From: Fluviicola sp.
GTDB taxonomy: Bacteria; Bacteroidota; Bacteroidia; Flavobacteriales_D; Crocinitomicaceae
Length of the DNA: 56,736 bases
Assembly (NCBI RefSeq): GCF_029266855.1
Contig: NZ_JAQSWB010000012.1
Span: 1 to 56,736 of the forward strand
Direction of reading: 5' to 3'
The position numbers and the translations under genes are program-made. Shown in pieces: positions 18,672 to 27,449 of this stretch; the first letter of the stretch is position 1, and each line of letters opens with the position of its first letter. The notes below the pieces were generated by a model. The model was not told where the DNA came from. It saw nothing but the letters and a program-made list of their open reading frames with translations, and ran no database searches.

Positions 18672-21323
18672 TCAATAGTTCTCGTCAAAGAACAACTGGT
18701 AATCTTCCAGTTTATTTGTATCAAATAAGGTAAGCAAATTTTTCTCGGAAATAAATAAAATTTTCATTTTTTGCATATCCAGCAAATGGTTTCGCGTGCG
18801 TTTGTACATGGAAACATAAGATGCTGCCTCCATTTCATCGCTGAATTGTTTCACCAAAATCACATTGTCTTCTCTAAATACTTTCGACGTAACGCTTAAA
18901 CGAAGTTTTCCGTAATATTCTTTGTTAAAATCTACTACCCGGGTCTTAGCGACCACGTTGTTGATCTTATCCGTCAGGAAAATAAGCACAAACATCGGCT
19001 CACCTTCCTTGTATTCGTAAATGCTTGTTTTGGCAAAATCAACCGGCTCGTTCTTAGAGTATCCATTCAGGATGATCTTTTTCATTTCAAGTGCCTTATC
19101 GGCTTCCGGTGTTTTCGGGTAAAGTGTTATCAGGGTATCCAATGTAGGTAAAATAACTCGTTTATCCTCATTCATTTTTGCCTGAGCCATTGCCTTCAAT
19201 AAAATATACTTGCTTCTGTAGGGATTGTCCTTTTCATCTGCAATCACGGCATTCGCTTTCATGATTACCGGGTAGAACAAACCTCTTTCATAACGATCCA
19301 AATCGGTCAGATACGCCTCCTGAGTCAACTTCTCGCGTTCTTTTTTCTTCAGGAAATAATCCGGATCTCTGAGGTATCCTGCATAATCCGATGTCGGGTA
19401 ATTAATCAGGATATAATCCTTTTGTGCCACTGCCTCCGGATCTTCCGGATTATGCAGACGGTAAATCTGGTAAGCCGCCATGAGCTTCATATCGTGTTCA
19501 AAATCCTGCCCCAACATGGTTTTGTATTGCTTTTCGGCAAGTGCAGTTTCATTTAACTGCTCATCATAAATAGCTCCGGCGTCAAAATAGGCATTCATCA
19601 TCCGGTCGCGGGAGGCCTGAAGAGCAGAATCGGATACAGGAAGTTTTGCTACAAGCATTTCCGGTGTTAATGAATCAAGGGCAGTAATATCGGATGGCGT
19701 ATTATTTGAAGTTTCACTGGAATCCGACGGATCGGTAAAACTAGCGAATACCACTTTGTCTGATCGCCTCCAGTCATCCTCATTGGAACGCTGTCCCCAT
19801 TGTTTTCTAAACTCTTCAAAACCTTCACTTCTGGCTTTTTCGTTGTTCCAATAGAATTTAGAACCACTTCCATCTGACGTTTTCTTACTTTGTATTTCCT
19901 GAAGAGCTGCTAAACGAATCGCGTCCTGTCTTTTGCGCTCTTCCTCGTCTTTCTTCATTTTCTTGATCACACCTTCAGCGAAAGCCAATTGGTCCGGACC
20001 CGAAAGTTTCGCAATGCGCTGAACACTGTCTTCATACTGAGCGATCTCCAGTGCATTTACCAGACTTTGCAATTTGGAAGCCTTGTTTTGAATGCCCTCA
20101 TAATTCGGGTATGTTTCCGGAATTACTTTAGCACAACTATCATAGTATTTTTGAGCATTCAGGTAATCTTTTTTTGCAAAACTCATATCTCCCAGCTTCT
20201 CATAAGCCATTCCTTTCTGGCGGTCATTCGAAGTAGAGAAAAACGCCGATCGGGTATAATTGGCTTTGGCACTTTGCTCATCAGCTTCCTGCTGATCCAT
20301 TTTACCCAAAGTATAGTAAATCTGATCTTTAAACTCCGCGTTTTTGGTGTCCCGAAGCATTTTCTTCAAGTTCTTGCGTACTTTTTCACCGCCGGCATTC
20401 AAAGCATTCTTCAGATTGGCATTGAAACTCATTTCATAACCGGCATTGTATTTCTTAACGCGACTATAATGATAAGCAGCCTTGCCTCTGTCGCCGGCAT
20501 TCTCGTATAACTGACCAAGGATATAATTGATCCGTGCCTTATCTTTCGACTTTTTGGCATATTCCAGAGCCTTTGTAAGTGCTTTTATTTCACCTTCGGA
20601 ATCTTTTCTTTTTTCAGCGAATATTGCTTTGGTGATAGCCAGATCATATCTGAGTTTTTTAGGAAAAGGAGCCTGTTCTTTTTCCTTGTTTTTCTTCTTT
20701 TTGGACTTAGATGATTTGGAGCTTTTACCTTTCGAATCTTTAGAGTCTCCATTTTCCATCAACTCCTGTGCTTTCTCCAGATTCGTGATCGCAAAATTTG
20801 CTTCGGTAAACTTACCTTGTTCCATGTAAGTTCTTGCCATCCACATTTCTGCTATATAAGCAGATTTATCAGTAGAGAAAAATTTCTTGGTGTATTCAAA
20901 ATTCTTAAATGCAAGATCGTAATCGCGTCTGTAGAAATTAGCAATCCCGATTGTAATCCAGTTCTCATCGATCCAACGGTTGTGCTCTTCTTTTTTAGCG
21001 GCAGGTTTTTCCATGGATGGCATTGCGTGCCTTTGAATTACTTTTGTAGATTTGGCTATGGCAGTATCAATCGGTGAATACATGTTTTTAACTTCTTCTT
21101 CACTGGGCAATTGAAGAACAGGAAGCACATTGTAATAATCCTCTTTTTGATTTTCACGATATGTTTTCATTGCCTCTTCCAGCAAATCATTCGCGTTAAA
21201 ATACCCGTTATAATGTGCTGTAGTGCCATGATAAGTTCTGCTAAGCAATGTATTCTTCTCAGTTGAACATGCCCATATAAAGGAAAGAATTCCTAAGTAA
21301 ATCAAAAAATGTAATTTCTTCAT
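18672..21323 (-). CDS. sprE: T9SS/gliding lipoprotein SprE (PorW)
   Basis: 883 residues, the length of SprE of Flavobacterium and PorW of Porphyromonas. Lipoprotein signal (LIYLGILSFIWAC, lipid on the Cys) followed by the family hallmark STEKNTLLSRTYHGTTAHYN and FNANDLLEEA. Many TPR-like helical repeats fill the protein, with a Lys/Ser-rich low-complexity stretch near residue 200 and a coiled, charged region in the middle. SprE is needed for type IX secretion and gliding; it is thought to link the outer-membrane translocon to other parts of the machine. It heads a unit with atpZ and an atpI-like gene and has its own promoter. Confidence 0.88.
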   Translation of the reverse strand: MKKLHFLIYLGILSFIWACSTEKNTLLSRTYHGTTAHYNGYFNANDLLEEAMKTYRENQKEDYYNVLPVLQLPSEEEVKNMYSPIDTAIAKSTKVIQRHAMPSMEKPAAKKEEHNRWIDENWITIGIANFYRRDYDLAFKNFEYTKKFFSTDKSAYIAEMWMARTYMEQGKFTEANFAITNLEKAQELMENGDSKDSKGKSSKSSKSKKKKNKEKEQAPFPKKLRYDLAITKAIFAEKRKDSEGEIKALTKALEYAKKSKDKARINYILGQLYENAGDRGKAAYHYSRVKKYNAGYEMSFNANLKNALNAGGEKVRKNLKKMLRDTKNAEFKDQIYYTLGKMDQQEADEQSAKANYTRSAFFSTSNDRQKGMAYEKLGDMSFAKKDYLNAQKYYDSCAKVIPETYPNYEGIQNKASKLQSLVNALEIAQYEDSVQRIAKLSGPDQLAFAEGVIKKMKKDEEERKRQDAIRLAALQEIQSKKTSDGSGSKFYWNNEKARSEGFEEFRKQWGQRSNEDDWRRSDKVVFASFTDPSDSSETSNNTPSDITALDSLTPEMLVAKLPVSDSALQASRDRMMNAYFDAGAIYDEQLNETALAEKQYKTMLGQDFEHDMKLMAAYQIYRLHNPEDPEAVAQKDYILINYPTSDYAGYLRDPDYFLKKKEREKLTQEAYLTDLDRYERGLFYPVIMKANAVIADEKDNPYRSKYILLKAMAQAKMNEDKRVILPTLDTLITLYPKTPEADKALEMKKIILNGYSKNEPVDFAKTSIYEYKEGEPMFVLIFLTDKINNVVAKTRVVDFNKEYYGKLRLSVTSKVFREDNVILVKQFSDEMEAASYVSMYKRTRNHLLDMQKMKILFISEKNLLTLFDTNKLEDYQLFFDENY

Positions 21324-21372
21324 TCGAATGAAAAATCTGCGCCGATGTGATTAAAGATTAACTAACAAATGG

Positions 21373-21402
21373 CAAATATATTGTTTTGTTTATCAAAATC
21401 AA
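21373..21402 (-). promoter_or_regulatory. Promoter of the sprE unit
   Basis: Minus strand: TATATTTG at 21380-21373 (consensus TAnnTTTG) and TTG at 21402-21400 with a 19-nt spacer. Predicted start near 21366, about 45 nt before the sprE ATG. Confidence 0.55.
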
Positions 21403-21419
21403 TCTAAAAGCATGCCATC

Positions 21420-22073
21420 TCATTTGACAGCAGGCTCCTTATCACCATATTTTTCATGGATTTCCAGGATTTGTTTTGCATCATTGGCATCGATTCCCAA
21501 ACTATCTGCTATTTCTTTTGCGCGCAGAACCTGGTCTACTGTGAGCCCGGTGCTGTCTGTTTCGCTATGCAGGGTATTTTTCAGGAAAATGGTGCTTTCC
21601 CCAAGTGCAGGAACTGTTTTTGTTGAAAGATCTTTAACAGGTTCGTAAAGCAGTGAATTTGCTTTTGTCTTTTCCGGAAAAAAGTTGCTTTTCTCATCAT
21701 AAGATTCTATCAGAACCAATAAAACACTTACAATATAGAGCGATTTAAGCGTGGCAAAAAGTACTCCCAAAAACTTATTCAAAGGTGACAATTGCACCAC
21801 TTTGATCATCTTTTCAATCATCTTACCACCGAAATAAATCATAGCTCCAACTCCGAGGAAAGTCAAAGTGAAGGCAACAACCGGCAGGTATTCCGAGTTC
21901 CAGCTAAAGGTTTTTTTCAACCAATCAGCAGTATAATCCGAGAAATGAATTCCAACATAAATTCCTACAAGAATGGCCAGGAGTGTAAAGAGCTCAATCA
22001 CAAAGCCATGTTTAAAGCCCTTGTATGCACCGTAAAGAATTGGAAGCAGAATCAAAATGTCGAGAAAATTCAT
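21420..22073 (-). CDS. CvpA-family inner membrane protein
   Basis: 217 residues with four membrane helices (FLDILILLPILYGAYKGF; ELFTLLAILVGIYVGIHF; YLPVVAFTLTFLGVGAMIYF; FLGVLFATLKSLYIVSVLLVL) and a soluble C-terminal tail. The pattern matches CvpA, named for its need in colicin V production and linked to envelope stress tolerance; its molecular activity is not settled. The C-terminal extension is typical of Bacteroidota members. Confidence 0.85.
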   Translation of the reverse strand: MNFLDILILLPILYGAYKGFKHGFVIELFTLLAILVGIYVGIHFSDYTADWLKKTFSWNSEYLPVVAFTLTFLGVGAMIYFGGKMIEKMIKVVQLSPLNKFLGVLFATLKSLYIVSVLLVLIESYDEKSNFFPEKTKANSLLYEPVKDLSTKTVPALGESTIFLKNTLHSETDSTGLTVDQVLRAKEIADSLGIDANDAKQILEIHEKYGDKEPAVK

Positions 22074-22141
22074 GGTTCAAAATTGGGGAAATTCGGATGG
22101 AGGAATTCGAATCAATTGAAAAGATACAAACGAATCATTGT

Positions 22142-22183
22142 TAAACACGTAGGGGCACGATTAATCGCGCCCCTACGTGTTTA
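22142..22183. repeat. Near-perfect 42-bp palindrome after yebC
   Basis: 15-bp arms (22142-22156 and 22169-22183) enclose a 12-nt centre that is itself mostly self-complementary (cgattaatcg). It lies 15 nt past the yebC stop, so it may end or protect that transcript, although no T run follows. Confidence 0.7.
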
Positions 22184-22198
22184 TTTCATTAATATGAA

Positions 22199-22909
22199 TC
22201 ACCCCATATTGGTGAAAATCTGTTGCACATCATCATCGTCGTCAAATTTATCGAGCATTTTTTCGATGTCAACCAATTGCTCTTCTGTAAATTCGACAGG
22301 TGTCGTAGGAAAGCGTTCCAAATTCGATTTTAGCACTGCAATTCCACGTTCTTCCAATGCAGAACCGATTGTTCCGAAAGAGGTATAATCTCCGTAAATG
22401 AAAATTCGGTCATCCGTAACCTCAATCTCTTCGCATCCTGCATCGATAAGTTCCAATTCCAATTCTTCCGGATCGATAGATCCTGTATTTTCCAATTCAA
22501 AAACCGATTTTCTGTTAAACATGAATTCCAATTGTCCATTCGGAACTACACCTCCTCCGGCTTTATTGAAATAAGATTTAACATTTGCCACGGTGCGGGT
22601 CGGGTTATCTGTTGCACATTCTACATAAACCAAAACACCATGTGGTCCTTTTCCTTCATAATCAACCTGGGTGAATGCAGCAACATCTTTTTGAGCTGCC
22701 CGCTTGATTGCAGCCTCAATATTGTCTTTCGGCATATTCTCTGCCTTCGCATTTTGAATAGCAGTACGCAACTTCGCATTGGTTGCCGGGTCCTGTCCCC
22801 CTTCCTTTGCGGCCATAGTAATAGCCTTACCTAATTTTGGAAATAATTTGGACATTTTGCCCCAACGTTTTTCCTTAGCTGCTCTACGATATTCAAATGC
22901 TCTTCCCAT
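22199..22909 (-). CDS. YebC/PmpR-family protein (TACO1-like)
   Basis: About 236 residues from the ATG at 22909, giving the standard N-terminus [20 protein letters not shown]. Contains [20 protein letters not shown] and [21 protein letters not shown], both strongly conserved. Members were described as transcription regulators and more recently as ribosome-associated factors easing translation of proline stretches. A minus-strand TATTTTTG (22938-22931) just upstream could be a -7 box, which would leave a very short leader; no -33 match was found. Confidence 0.95.
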   Translation of the reverse strand: MGRAFEYRRAAKEKRWGKMSKLFPKLGKAITMAAKEGGQDPATNAKLRTAIQNAKAENMPKDNIEAAIKRAAQKDVAAFTQVDYEGKGPHGVLVYVECATDNPTRTVANVKSYFNKAGGGVVPNGQLEFMFNRKSVFELENTGSIDPEELELELIDAGCEEIEVTDDRIFIYGDYTSFGTIGSALEERGIAVLKSNLERFPTTPVEFTEEQLVDIEKMLDKFDDDDDVQQIFTNMG

Positions 22910-23097
22910 TTCTAGTATTTTATATTCGCGCAAAAATAATCAAAGAAGTTTAAATGAAAATGGAGAATGAAAAAATTGAAAAGCTTAAGCCCCTCAAAAA
23001 AAAGACAGTCGTAACTTTTAACTTTTATTTTCTTGCTTTTCATTCTGTCGTGTCGATTTTCAATTCTCACCTTTCCAAAAGTTAATATATTTACAGA

Positions 23098-24516
23098 ATG
23101 AAGCTCGCAGTGGGAATTTTTTTGGTTTTTTGCTTGAGTGTTCTTTCCGCAGTTGGTCAGAATGAACCGATCCGCAGACCACAGTTTCAAACGAAAACCA
23201 GCTTGGCCTATTATTACTTTTGGGAAGAAAATGAAGACGGATCCATTGTTTCGTCAACAATGTATACTCCTTTTAGTTTGAACCGGGTAATTTTAATCGA
23301 CACGCTGAAATCGGGTAAAATAGGTGTTTTACCGGATACTCTTTTCATAAAGGAAATCGCTGCCATTGGTAGAAGCTACAAACAAAAAGACCGGGTTTCA
23401 AAAAAACTCTGCGGTAATAAACTTGTTTTTAACCTGGTATATAACCAGGAACCCCAAACCGTAATTTACATTAAGCGAAAAGGAAAATGGCGGAGTTACA
23501 ATGCAGGATTGGTTCTCAACTTCAGATCTGTACAGAATGATAAACTTTTTTTCATTTCTTCCGGGGAGAATCTGCTTCTCGCAAATCAAAGCAGTATAGC
23601 TGTCAAAAACAACACCTACCGGGTAGTTTCTTACTTTCTGCCGGACAATTCAGGCGGAGAACGAAAAAATCCCGCTTTCCAGCACGTTTTTGCTTTCACC
23701 GGTGAGGAACTGAGTAAACAAATCATTCAGAAACAGCAACCAAAAGCGAATCGTTATCTAATCTTCGTAAATGGTTACCGCGGTCCGAAATACGATAAGC
23801 ACGAGAGCAGAAACGAAGTTTACTTAAACGACCGGACCAATTATTGGTTTAAAATTGATGACCGGTTTATTAAACGTCTGAATCCTGACACCACTTTCTA
23901 CCTGGATGGGAGTTTCTCGGTTAAAACCTCCAATCATGCTTCCAAGCTGAAATTCGGTTTAAGTTATATCCGTTCCGTAAACACCCGGATTTCGAATAAG
24001 AAGTATAAACGCTTAAACCAAATCTCCAATCCGGAAGGTTTTGACTACCGCTATAGCAGAGGTGTTTTGGCCGGAAAAGCTTTTCTGAATGAAATTCACA
24101 ACACACCAAACAGCTATTTAACAAAAGACACTATCGACATCGTTTGCCACAGTATGGGCTATGCTTATACCCTGGGATTAATCGAAACTATAAGAGATCA
24201 TGTGGTACTGGGAAAATTTTATTTGCTGGCACCCGAAAATGCAGCTTATAAAGGTTTGGACTGGAACCATTTTGAAGAGGTATGGCAATACGGTTCGAAT
24301 TTGGGTCAAAACGATTCCGATCCGCTTTGTTACCAGGATGGCGTGGCACCTCAGGCTACAGTTTGGGGAATCGATAAACAGCAGTCAAGTCATGTCGGGC
24401 GTGTTTGCTCACCATCCAATTGGCCCAACAAGCATTTTGTCCATTCACACATGGTTTATAGTTACGACTGGATTTTCGACCGCATCCAAAAAGGTCAGCC
24501 GGGATACATTCACTAG
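23098..24516 (+). CDS. Secreted alpha/beta-hydrolase-like protein
   Basis: 472 residues with a signal peptide (MKLAVGIFLVFCLSVLSAVGQ). The first 210 residues show no known domain. The second half looks like a lipase-type alpha/beta hydrolase: strand plus oxyanion loop LIFVNGYRGP (221-230), nucleophile elbow DIVCHSMGYAYTL with S352, and a candidate catalytic His in the C-terminal KHFVHSHMVYSYDW. The usual first Gly of GxSxG is Cys350. Substrate unknown; ester or lipid hydrolysis outside the cytoplasm is the best guess. Single gene, no close operon partner. Confidence 0.65.
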   Translation: MKLAVGIFLVFCLSVLSAVGQNEPIRRPQFQTKTSLAYYYFWEENEDGSIVSSTMYTPFSLNRVILIDTLKSGKIGVLPDTLFIKEIAAIGRSYKQKDRVSKKLCGNKLVFNLVYNQEPQTVIYIKRKGKWRSYNAGLVLNFRSVQNDKLFFISSGENLLLANQSSIAVKNNTYRVVSYFLPDNSGGERKNPAFQHVFAFTGEELSKQIIQKQQPKANRYLIFVNGYRGPKYDKHESRNEVYLNDRTNYWFKIDDRFIKRLNPDTTFYLDGSFSVKTSNHASKLKFGLSYIRSVNTRISNKKYKRLNQISNPEGFDYRYSRGVLAGKAFLNEIHNTPNSYLTKDTIDIVCHSMGYAYTLGLIETIRDHVVLGKFYLLAPENAAYKGLDWNHFEEVWQYGSNLGQNDSDPLCYQDGVAPQATVWGIDKQQSSHVGRVCSPSNWPNKHFVHSHMVYSYDWIFDRIQKGQPGYIH

Positions 24517-24646
24517 ACATTAAGATCTCAGGATTTTTAAGACTCTAATTCAGTCCTAACATCTTACCTCAAACATATATCTGCTATGACAGATGTCTTC
24601 GTCTTCCAAAACTTTGTTTCGTCTTGCCTTAGAATCCTAATGTCTA
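24514..24646. repeat. Imperfect inverted repeat after the hydrolase gene
   Basis: TAGACATTA (24514-24522) and TAATGTCTA (24638-24646) bracket about 115 nt with further weak self-complementarity. The left arm includes the stop codon of the preceding gene. It could form a long terminator-like structure. Confidence 0.4.
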
Positions 24647-24674
24647 TTTGGGAGTAAATACCTAATTTTATAGC

Positions 24675-25034
24675 ATGGATTACGCATTAGAATTACGTTA
24701 CCAAAACCTGGCAAAACAGCTCGAACCAACTTTTGGTCCCGGTATTGATTTGCAAGCTATGCTTTTCCTCATTGGAGTAGAAGAACTGGGTGTTGGATAT
24801 AAATTGTTTAAAAAACACGAGAAAACAGACTTGATGCACATTGCAATCTGTACCTTGCTGGAACCTTACGGATATTATGCATTCAAAGGAAGAGATACTG
24901 ACAACTGGCCGCATTTTGATTTTGTGAAAGAACTTCCTCCTTTAACTGAAGAGGAACAACAGGCCTTTATGAAAGAGGCTATTTTGGAATACTTTGAACA
25001 TCACGGTTACTCTACAAAAAATGTACAACCTTAA
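24675..25034 (+). CDS. Small conserved protein of unknown function
   Basis: 119 residues, no signal peptide or membrane segment. Mixed helical sequence with DYALELRYQNLAKQLEPTFG, LIGVEELGVGYKLFKKHEK and a tail EEEQQAFMKEAILEYFEHHG. I recall similar short proteins in Bacteroidota but know no function. It lies upstream of rseP in the same direction, but 178 nt with several palindromes separates them, so they may not be one transcript. Confidence 0.75.
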   Translation: MDYALELRYQNLAKQLEPTFGPGIDLQAMLFLIGVEELGVGYKLFKKHEKTDLMHIAICTLLEPYGYYAFKGRDTDNWPHFDFVKELPPLTEEEQQAFMKEAILEYFEHHGYSTKNVQP

Positions 25035-25051
25035 GTTAGGCATCAGGCAAT

Positions 25052-25109
25052 AGTGATTAGGATTAACCATTAGTGAGATTACCTGTCTAATGCCCAGTGC
25101 CTAATCACT
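25052..25109. repeat. Inverted repeat upstream of rseP
   Basis: Perfect 10-bp arms AGTGATTAGG (25052-25061) and CCTAATCACT (25100-25109), with further partial pairing between them (ttaggcat- and atgcc-type words). Confidence 0.55.
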
Positions 25110-25124
25110 AAATACTTTCGCACT

Positions 25125-25171
25125 GATCCCGGACGTCCGGGATCGTGATTTAGTCTTTCCGCCGCGGCGGA
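25125..25171. repeat. Two GC-rich palindromes upstream of rseP
   Basis: GATCCCGGACGTCCGGGATC (25125-25144) is a perfect 20-bp palindrome and TCCGCCGCGGCGGA (25158-25171) a perfect 14-bp palindrome. Both are far richer in GC than the surrounding DNA and lie within 90 nt of the rseP start. Confidence 0.75.
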
Positions 25172-25212
25172 CTAGCGCTTTTTCTTATATTTGTCCACAT
25201 TAAATAAAAACT

Positions 25213-26544
25213 ATGGATTTTTGGGTTCGCGCAGCTCAGCTGATTTTATCACTTTCTTTGCTTATTGTATTACATGAATTCGGACATTATTTGCCCGCAA
25301 AATGGTTCAATACCAAAGTAGAGAAGTTCTATTTGTTCTTTAACCCTTATTTCTCTGTTTTTAAGAAAAAAATCGGTGATACGGAATGGGGATTGGGATG
25401 GATTCCCTTGGGTGGTTATGTGAAAATCGCCGGGATGGTTGATGAATCCATGGATAAAGAACAACTGGCTCAGCCACCGCAACCCTGGGAATTCAGATCA
25501 AAACCGGCTTGGCAGCGTTTAATTATTATGCTTGGCGGAATCATTGTAAACATCATTGTCGGATTCCTGATATACATTATGGTGCTCTTTGTGTGGGGCG
25601 AAGAAAAAGTCAACCACCAGAAATTAACCAGCGGTGTTGCTGTCCATCCTTATTTTGAACAATTTGGTTTCAGGTCGGGTGATAAAATCTTAAGTGTAGA
25701 CGGACAGAAAGCCGACGAGGTAAGTAAATTGGGAATGGAGATCATGATCTTTGGGAAAACCCATTTTAAAGTTCAGCACGAAGACGGAAAAATCGAAATG
25801 ATCGTTCTTCCGGAAGATATTGGAGACAGAATGTGGGATAACAACGCAGAAGCAGCCTTTGGTTTCCGTTATTTCCCAGGGCCGCTTGACACTGTTATCG
25901 CCGGATCTGCAGCTGAAAGAGTCGGTTTGAAAAAAGGTGACCAGATTCTTGCTATCAACGGAAAGAGGTTCCGATTCTATGATGAAATGGCAACAGAGCT
26001 TTACCACAACAAAGGTAAAAAGTGTGAATTGGAAATCAGATCGGGGAATTCAACACTCACTAAAAAAGTGAAGGTTGGTGAGAACGGCAAGATCGGGTTT
26101 CTTCCGGAATTGAAAGTAAACACAGATACCAGCGCTATTTACACGCAGTATTATTCTTTTGGGGAAAGCTTCGGATCCGGATTCAGCAAAGGATATAAAA
26201 GTATTTATGCCAATATTGTTCAATTCAAATACGTCTTCTCGAAAAAAGGAGCGGAATCCATCGGAGGGGTTGGTTCTATTGGTAAATTATTTCCTCCTGT
26301 ATGGGATTGGCAAGCTTTCTGGACATTAACAGCTTTCCTTTCCATGATGCTGGCAATCATGAATTTACTTCCGATCCCGGCTCTTGACGGTGGTCATGTC
26401 ATGTTCCTCCTATACGAAATGATCACGGGGCGTGCTCCCGGGCAAAAATTCATGGAATACGCACAATACGTCGGATTCTTCTTACTCCTGGGGCTGATTC
26501 TCTATGCCAACGGAAAAGATTTGGTCGGAGCAATTACAGGGTAA
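25213..26544 (+). CDS. rseP: RseP-type site-2 intramembrane protease
   Basis: 443 residues. Zinc site HEFGH (21-25) in the first membrane helix and the second ligand motif NLLPIPALDGGH (around 384-395) in a later helix are both intact. Between them are two PDZ-like regions, including EQFGFRSGDKILSVDGQ and AERVGLKKGDQILAINGK. RseP cleaves membrane-embedded anti-sigma factors or remnant signal peptides. Length and domain order are standard. An intrinsic terminator follows at 26649. Confidence 0.96.
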   Translation: MDFWVRAAQLILSLSLLIVLHEFGHYLPAKWFNTKVEKFYLFFNPYFSVFKKKIGDTEWGLGWIPLGGYVKIAGMVDESMDKEQLAQPPQPWEFRSKPAWQRLIIMLGGIIVNIIVGFLIYIMVLFVWGEEKVNHQKLTSGVAVHPYFEQFGFRSGDKILSVDGQKADEVSKLGMEIMIFGKTHFKVQHEDGKIEMIVLPEDIGDRMWDNNAEAAFGFRYFPGPLDTVIAGSAAERVGLKKGDQILAINGKRFRFYDEMATELYHNKGKKCELEIRSGNSTLTKKVKVGENGKIGFLPELKVNTDTSAIYTQYYSFGESFGSGFSKGYKSIYANIVQFKYVFSKKGAESIGGVGSIGKLFPPVWDWQAFWTLTAFLSMMLAIMNLLPIPALDGGHVMFLLYEMITGRAPGQKFMEYAQYVGFFLLLGLILYANGKDLVGAITG

Positions 26545-26648
26545 GCTAAATAGATTCCGTTGTGAACTCTAAAAGTTAATCAAACAAAGGAAGCTAGGTT
26601 TTCTTTTGCACTCTTTAACAACTAAAATTCACGAAATATATAAAAGGT

Positions 26649-26679
26649 GGCATAAGTCTGAAGATTTATGCCATTTTTG
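26649..26679 (+). terminator. Intrinsic terminator after rseP
   Basis: Stem GGCATAA (26649-26655) with TTATGCC (26666-26672), 10-nt loop, then ATTTTTGT. About 100 nt past the rseP stop on the plus strand. Confidence 0.7.
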
Positions 26680-26728
26680 TAAAAAAGAAACACCCTGACG
26701 ATAAATGTCAGGATCAAAAAAAAACGAC

Positions 26729-27385
26729 ATGAAACAAATACTATTATCAATTTTATTTCTTGCTGTAGTTGGGACTTCTATAGCACAAACTACGGGGCAA
26801 ATCTCCTATTCAATGGATTTTGCCAGTGATAATCCTGACATGGCCATGGCGCTTCCGATGATGCAAGGATCAACTATGGAACTGTATTTTATACCTGAAA
26901 AGTCAAAAATCGATATGACTATGGGTACTTTTATGAAGATGAACACTGTTGTTGACCTTAAGGCTGACAAAGGCTTAATGCTGATGGAAGTAATGGGAAA
27001 CAAAACTGCTACCGAAACAAAACCTTCAGAGGCAAACAAAGGAGAAAAGCCTGCAGAACCAACTATTGAAGTTACTTCCGAAACAAAAGAAATCGTGGGT
27101 TATAAATGTACCAAAACGATTGCTCGTGATGCAGAAGGGAATGAAACGATTATGTGGATCGCAACAGATCTTAAAGCAACTTTGATGGGGCAGCAGCAAT
27201 TTGGAAACAACAAAATCAATGGTGTTCCCCTAGAGTTCTCAACTGTAAACAATGGCATGACGATTCATTTTATTGCAACTAAATACACGAAAAAAGTTGA
27301 CAAAAAGATCTTTAGTTTAAAAGTGCCGGAAGGTTACACGATAATGACCGAAGAAGACCTTAAAAATATGGGCGGAGGACAATAG
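26729..27385 (+). CDS. Secreted DUF4412-like protein
   Basis: About 218 residues from the ATG at 26729, which begins a signal peptide (MKQILLSILFLAVVGTSIAQ); an ATG at 26705 would add eight residues ahead of it. Met-rich N-terminal part (MAMALPMMQGSTMELYF), then EIVGYKCTKTIARD and IMWIATDL, the pattern of DUF4412. Function unknown; the family is periplasmic or outer-membrane associated. Confidence 0.75.
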   Translation: MKQILLSILFLAVVGTSIAQTTGQISYSMDFASDNPDMAMALPMMQGSTMELYFIPEKSKIDMTMGTFMKMNTVVDLKADKGLMLMEVMGNKTATETKPSEANKGEKPAEPTIEVTSETKEIVGYKCTKTIARDAEGNETIMWIATDLKATLMGQQQFGNNKINGVPLEFSTVNNGMTIHFIATKYTKKVDKKIFSLKVPEGYTIMTEEDLKNMGGGQ

Positions 27386-27405
27386 TCTTTTCCGAACTAA
27401 AAAGC

Positions 27406-27442
27406 AAACCCCGAAGCAGATGTAACCATCACTTCGGGGTTT
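27406..27442. terminator. Bidirectional terminator
   Basis: AAACCCCGAAG (27406-27416) pairs with CTTCGGGGTTT (27432-27442), 15-nt loop, with T runs on the plus side and A-rich flank on the other. It separates the convergent DUF4412 and DUF1501 genes and can serve both. Confidence 0.85.
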
Positions 27443-27449
27443 TTTAGTA

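Noticed and set aside
22934-23097. Minus-strand ORFs across the start of the hydrolase gene
   Set aside because: They overlap a plus-strand gene with a signal peptide and have basic, low-quality composition.
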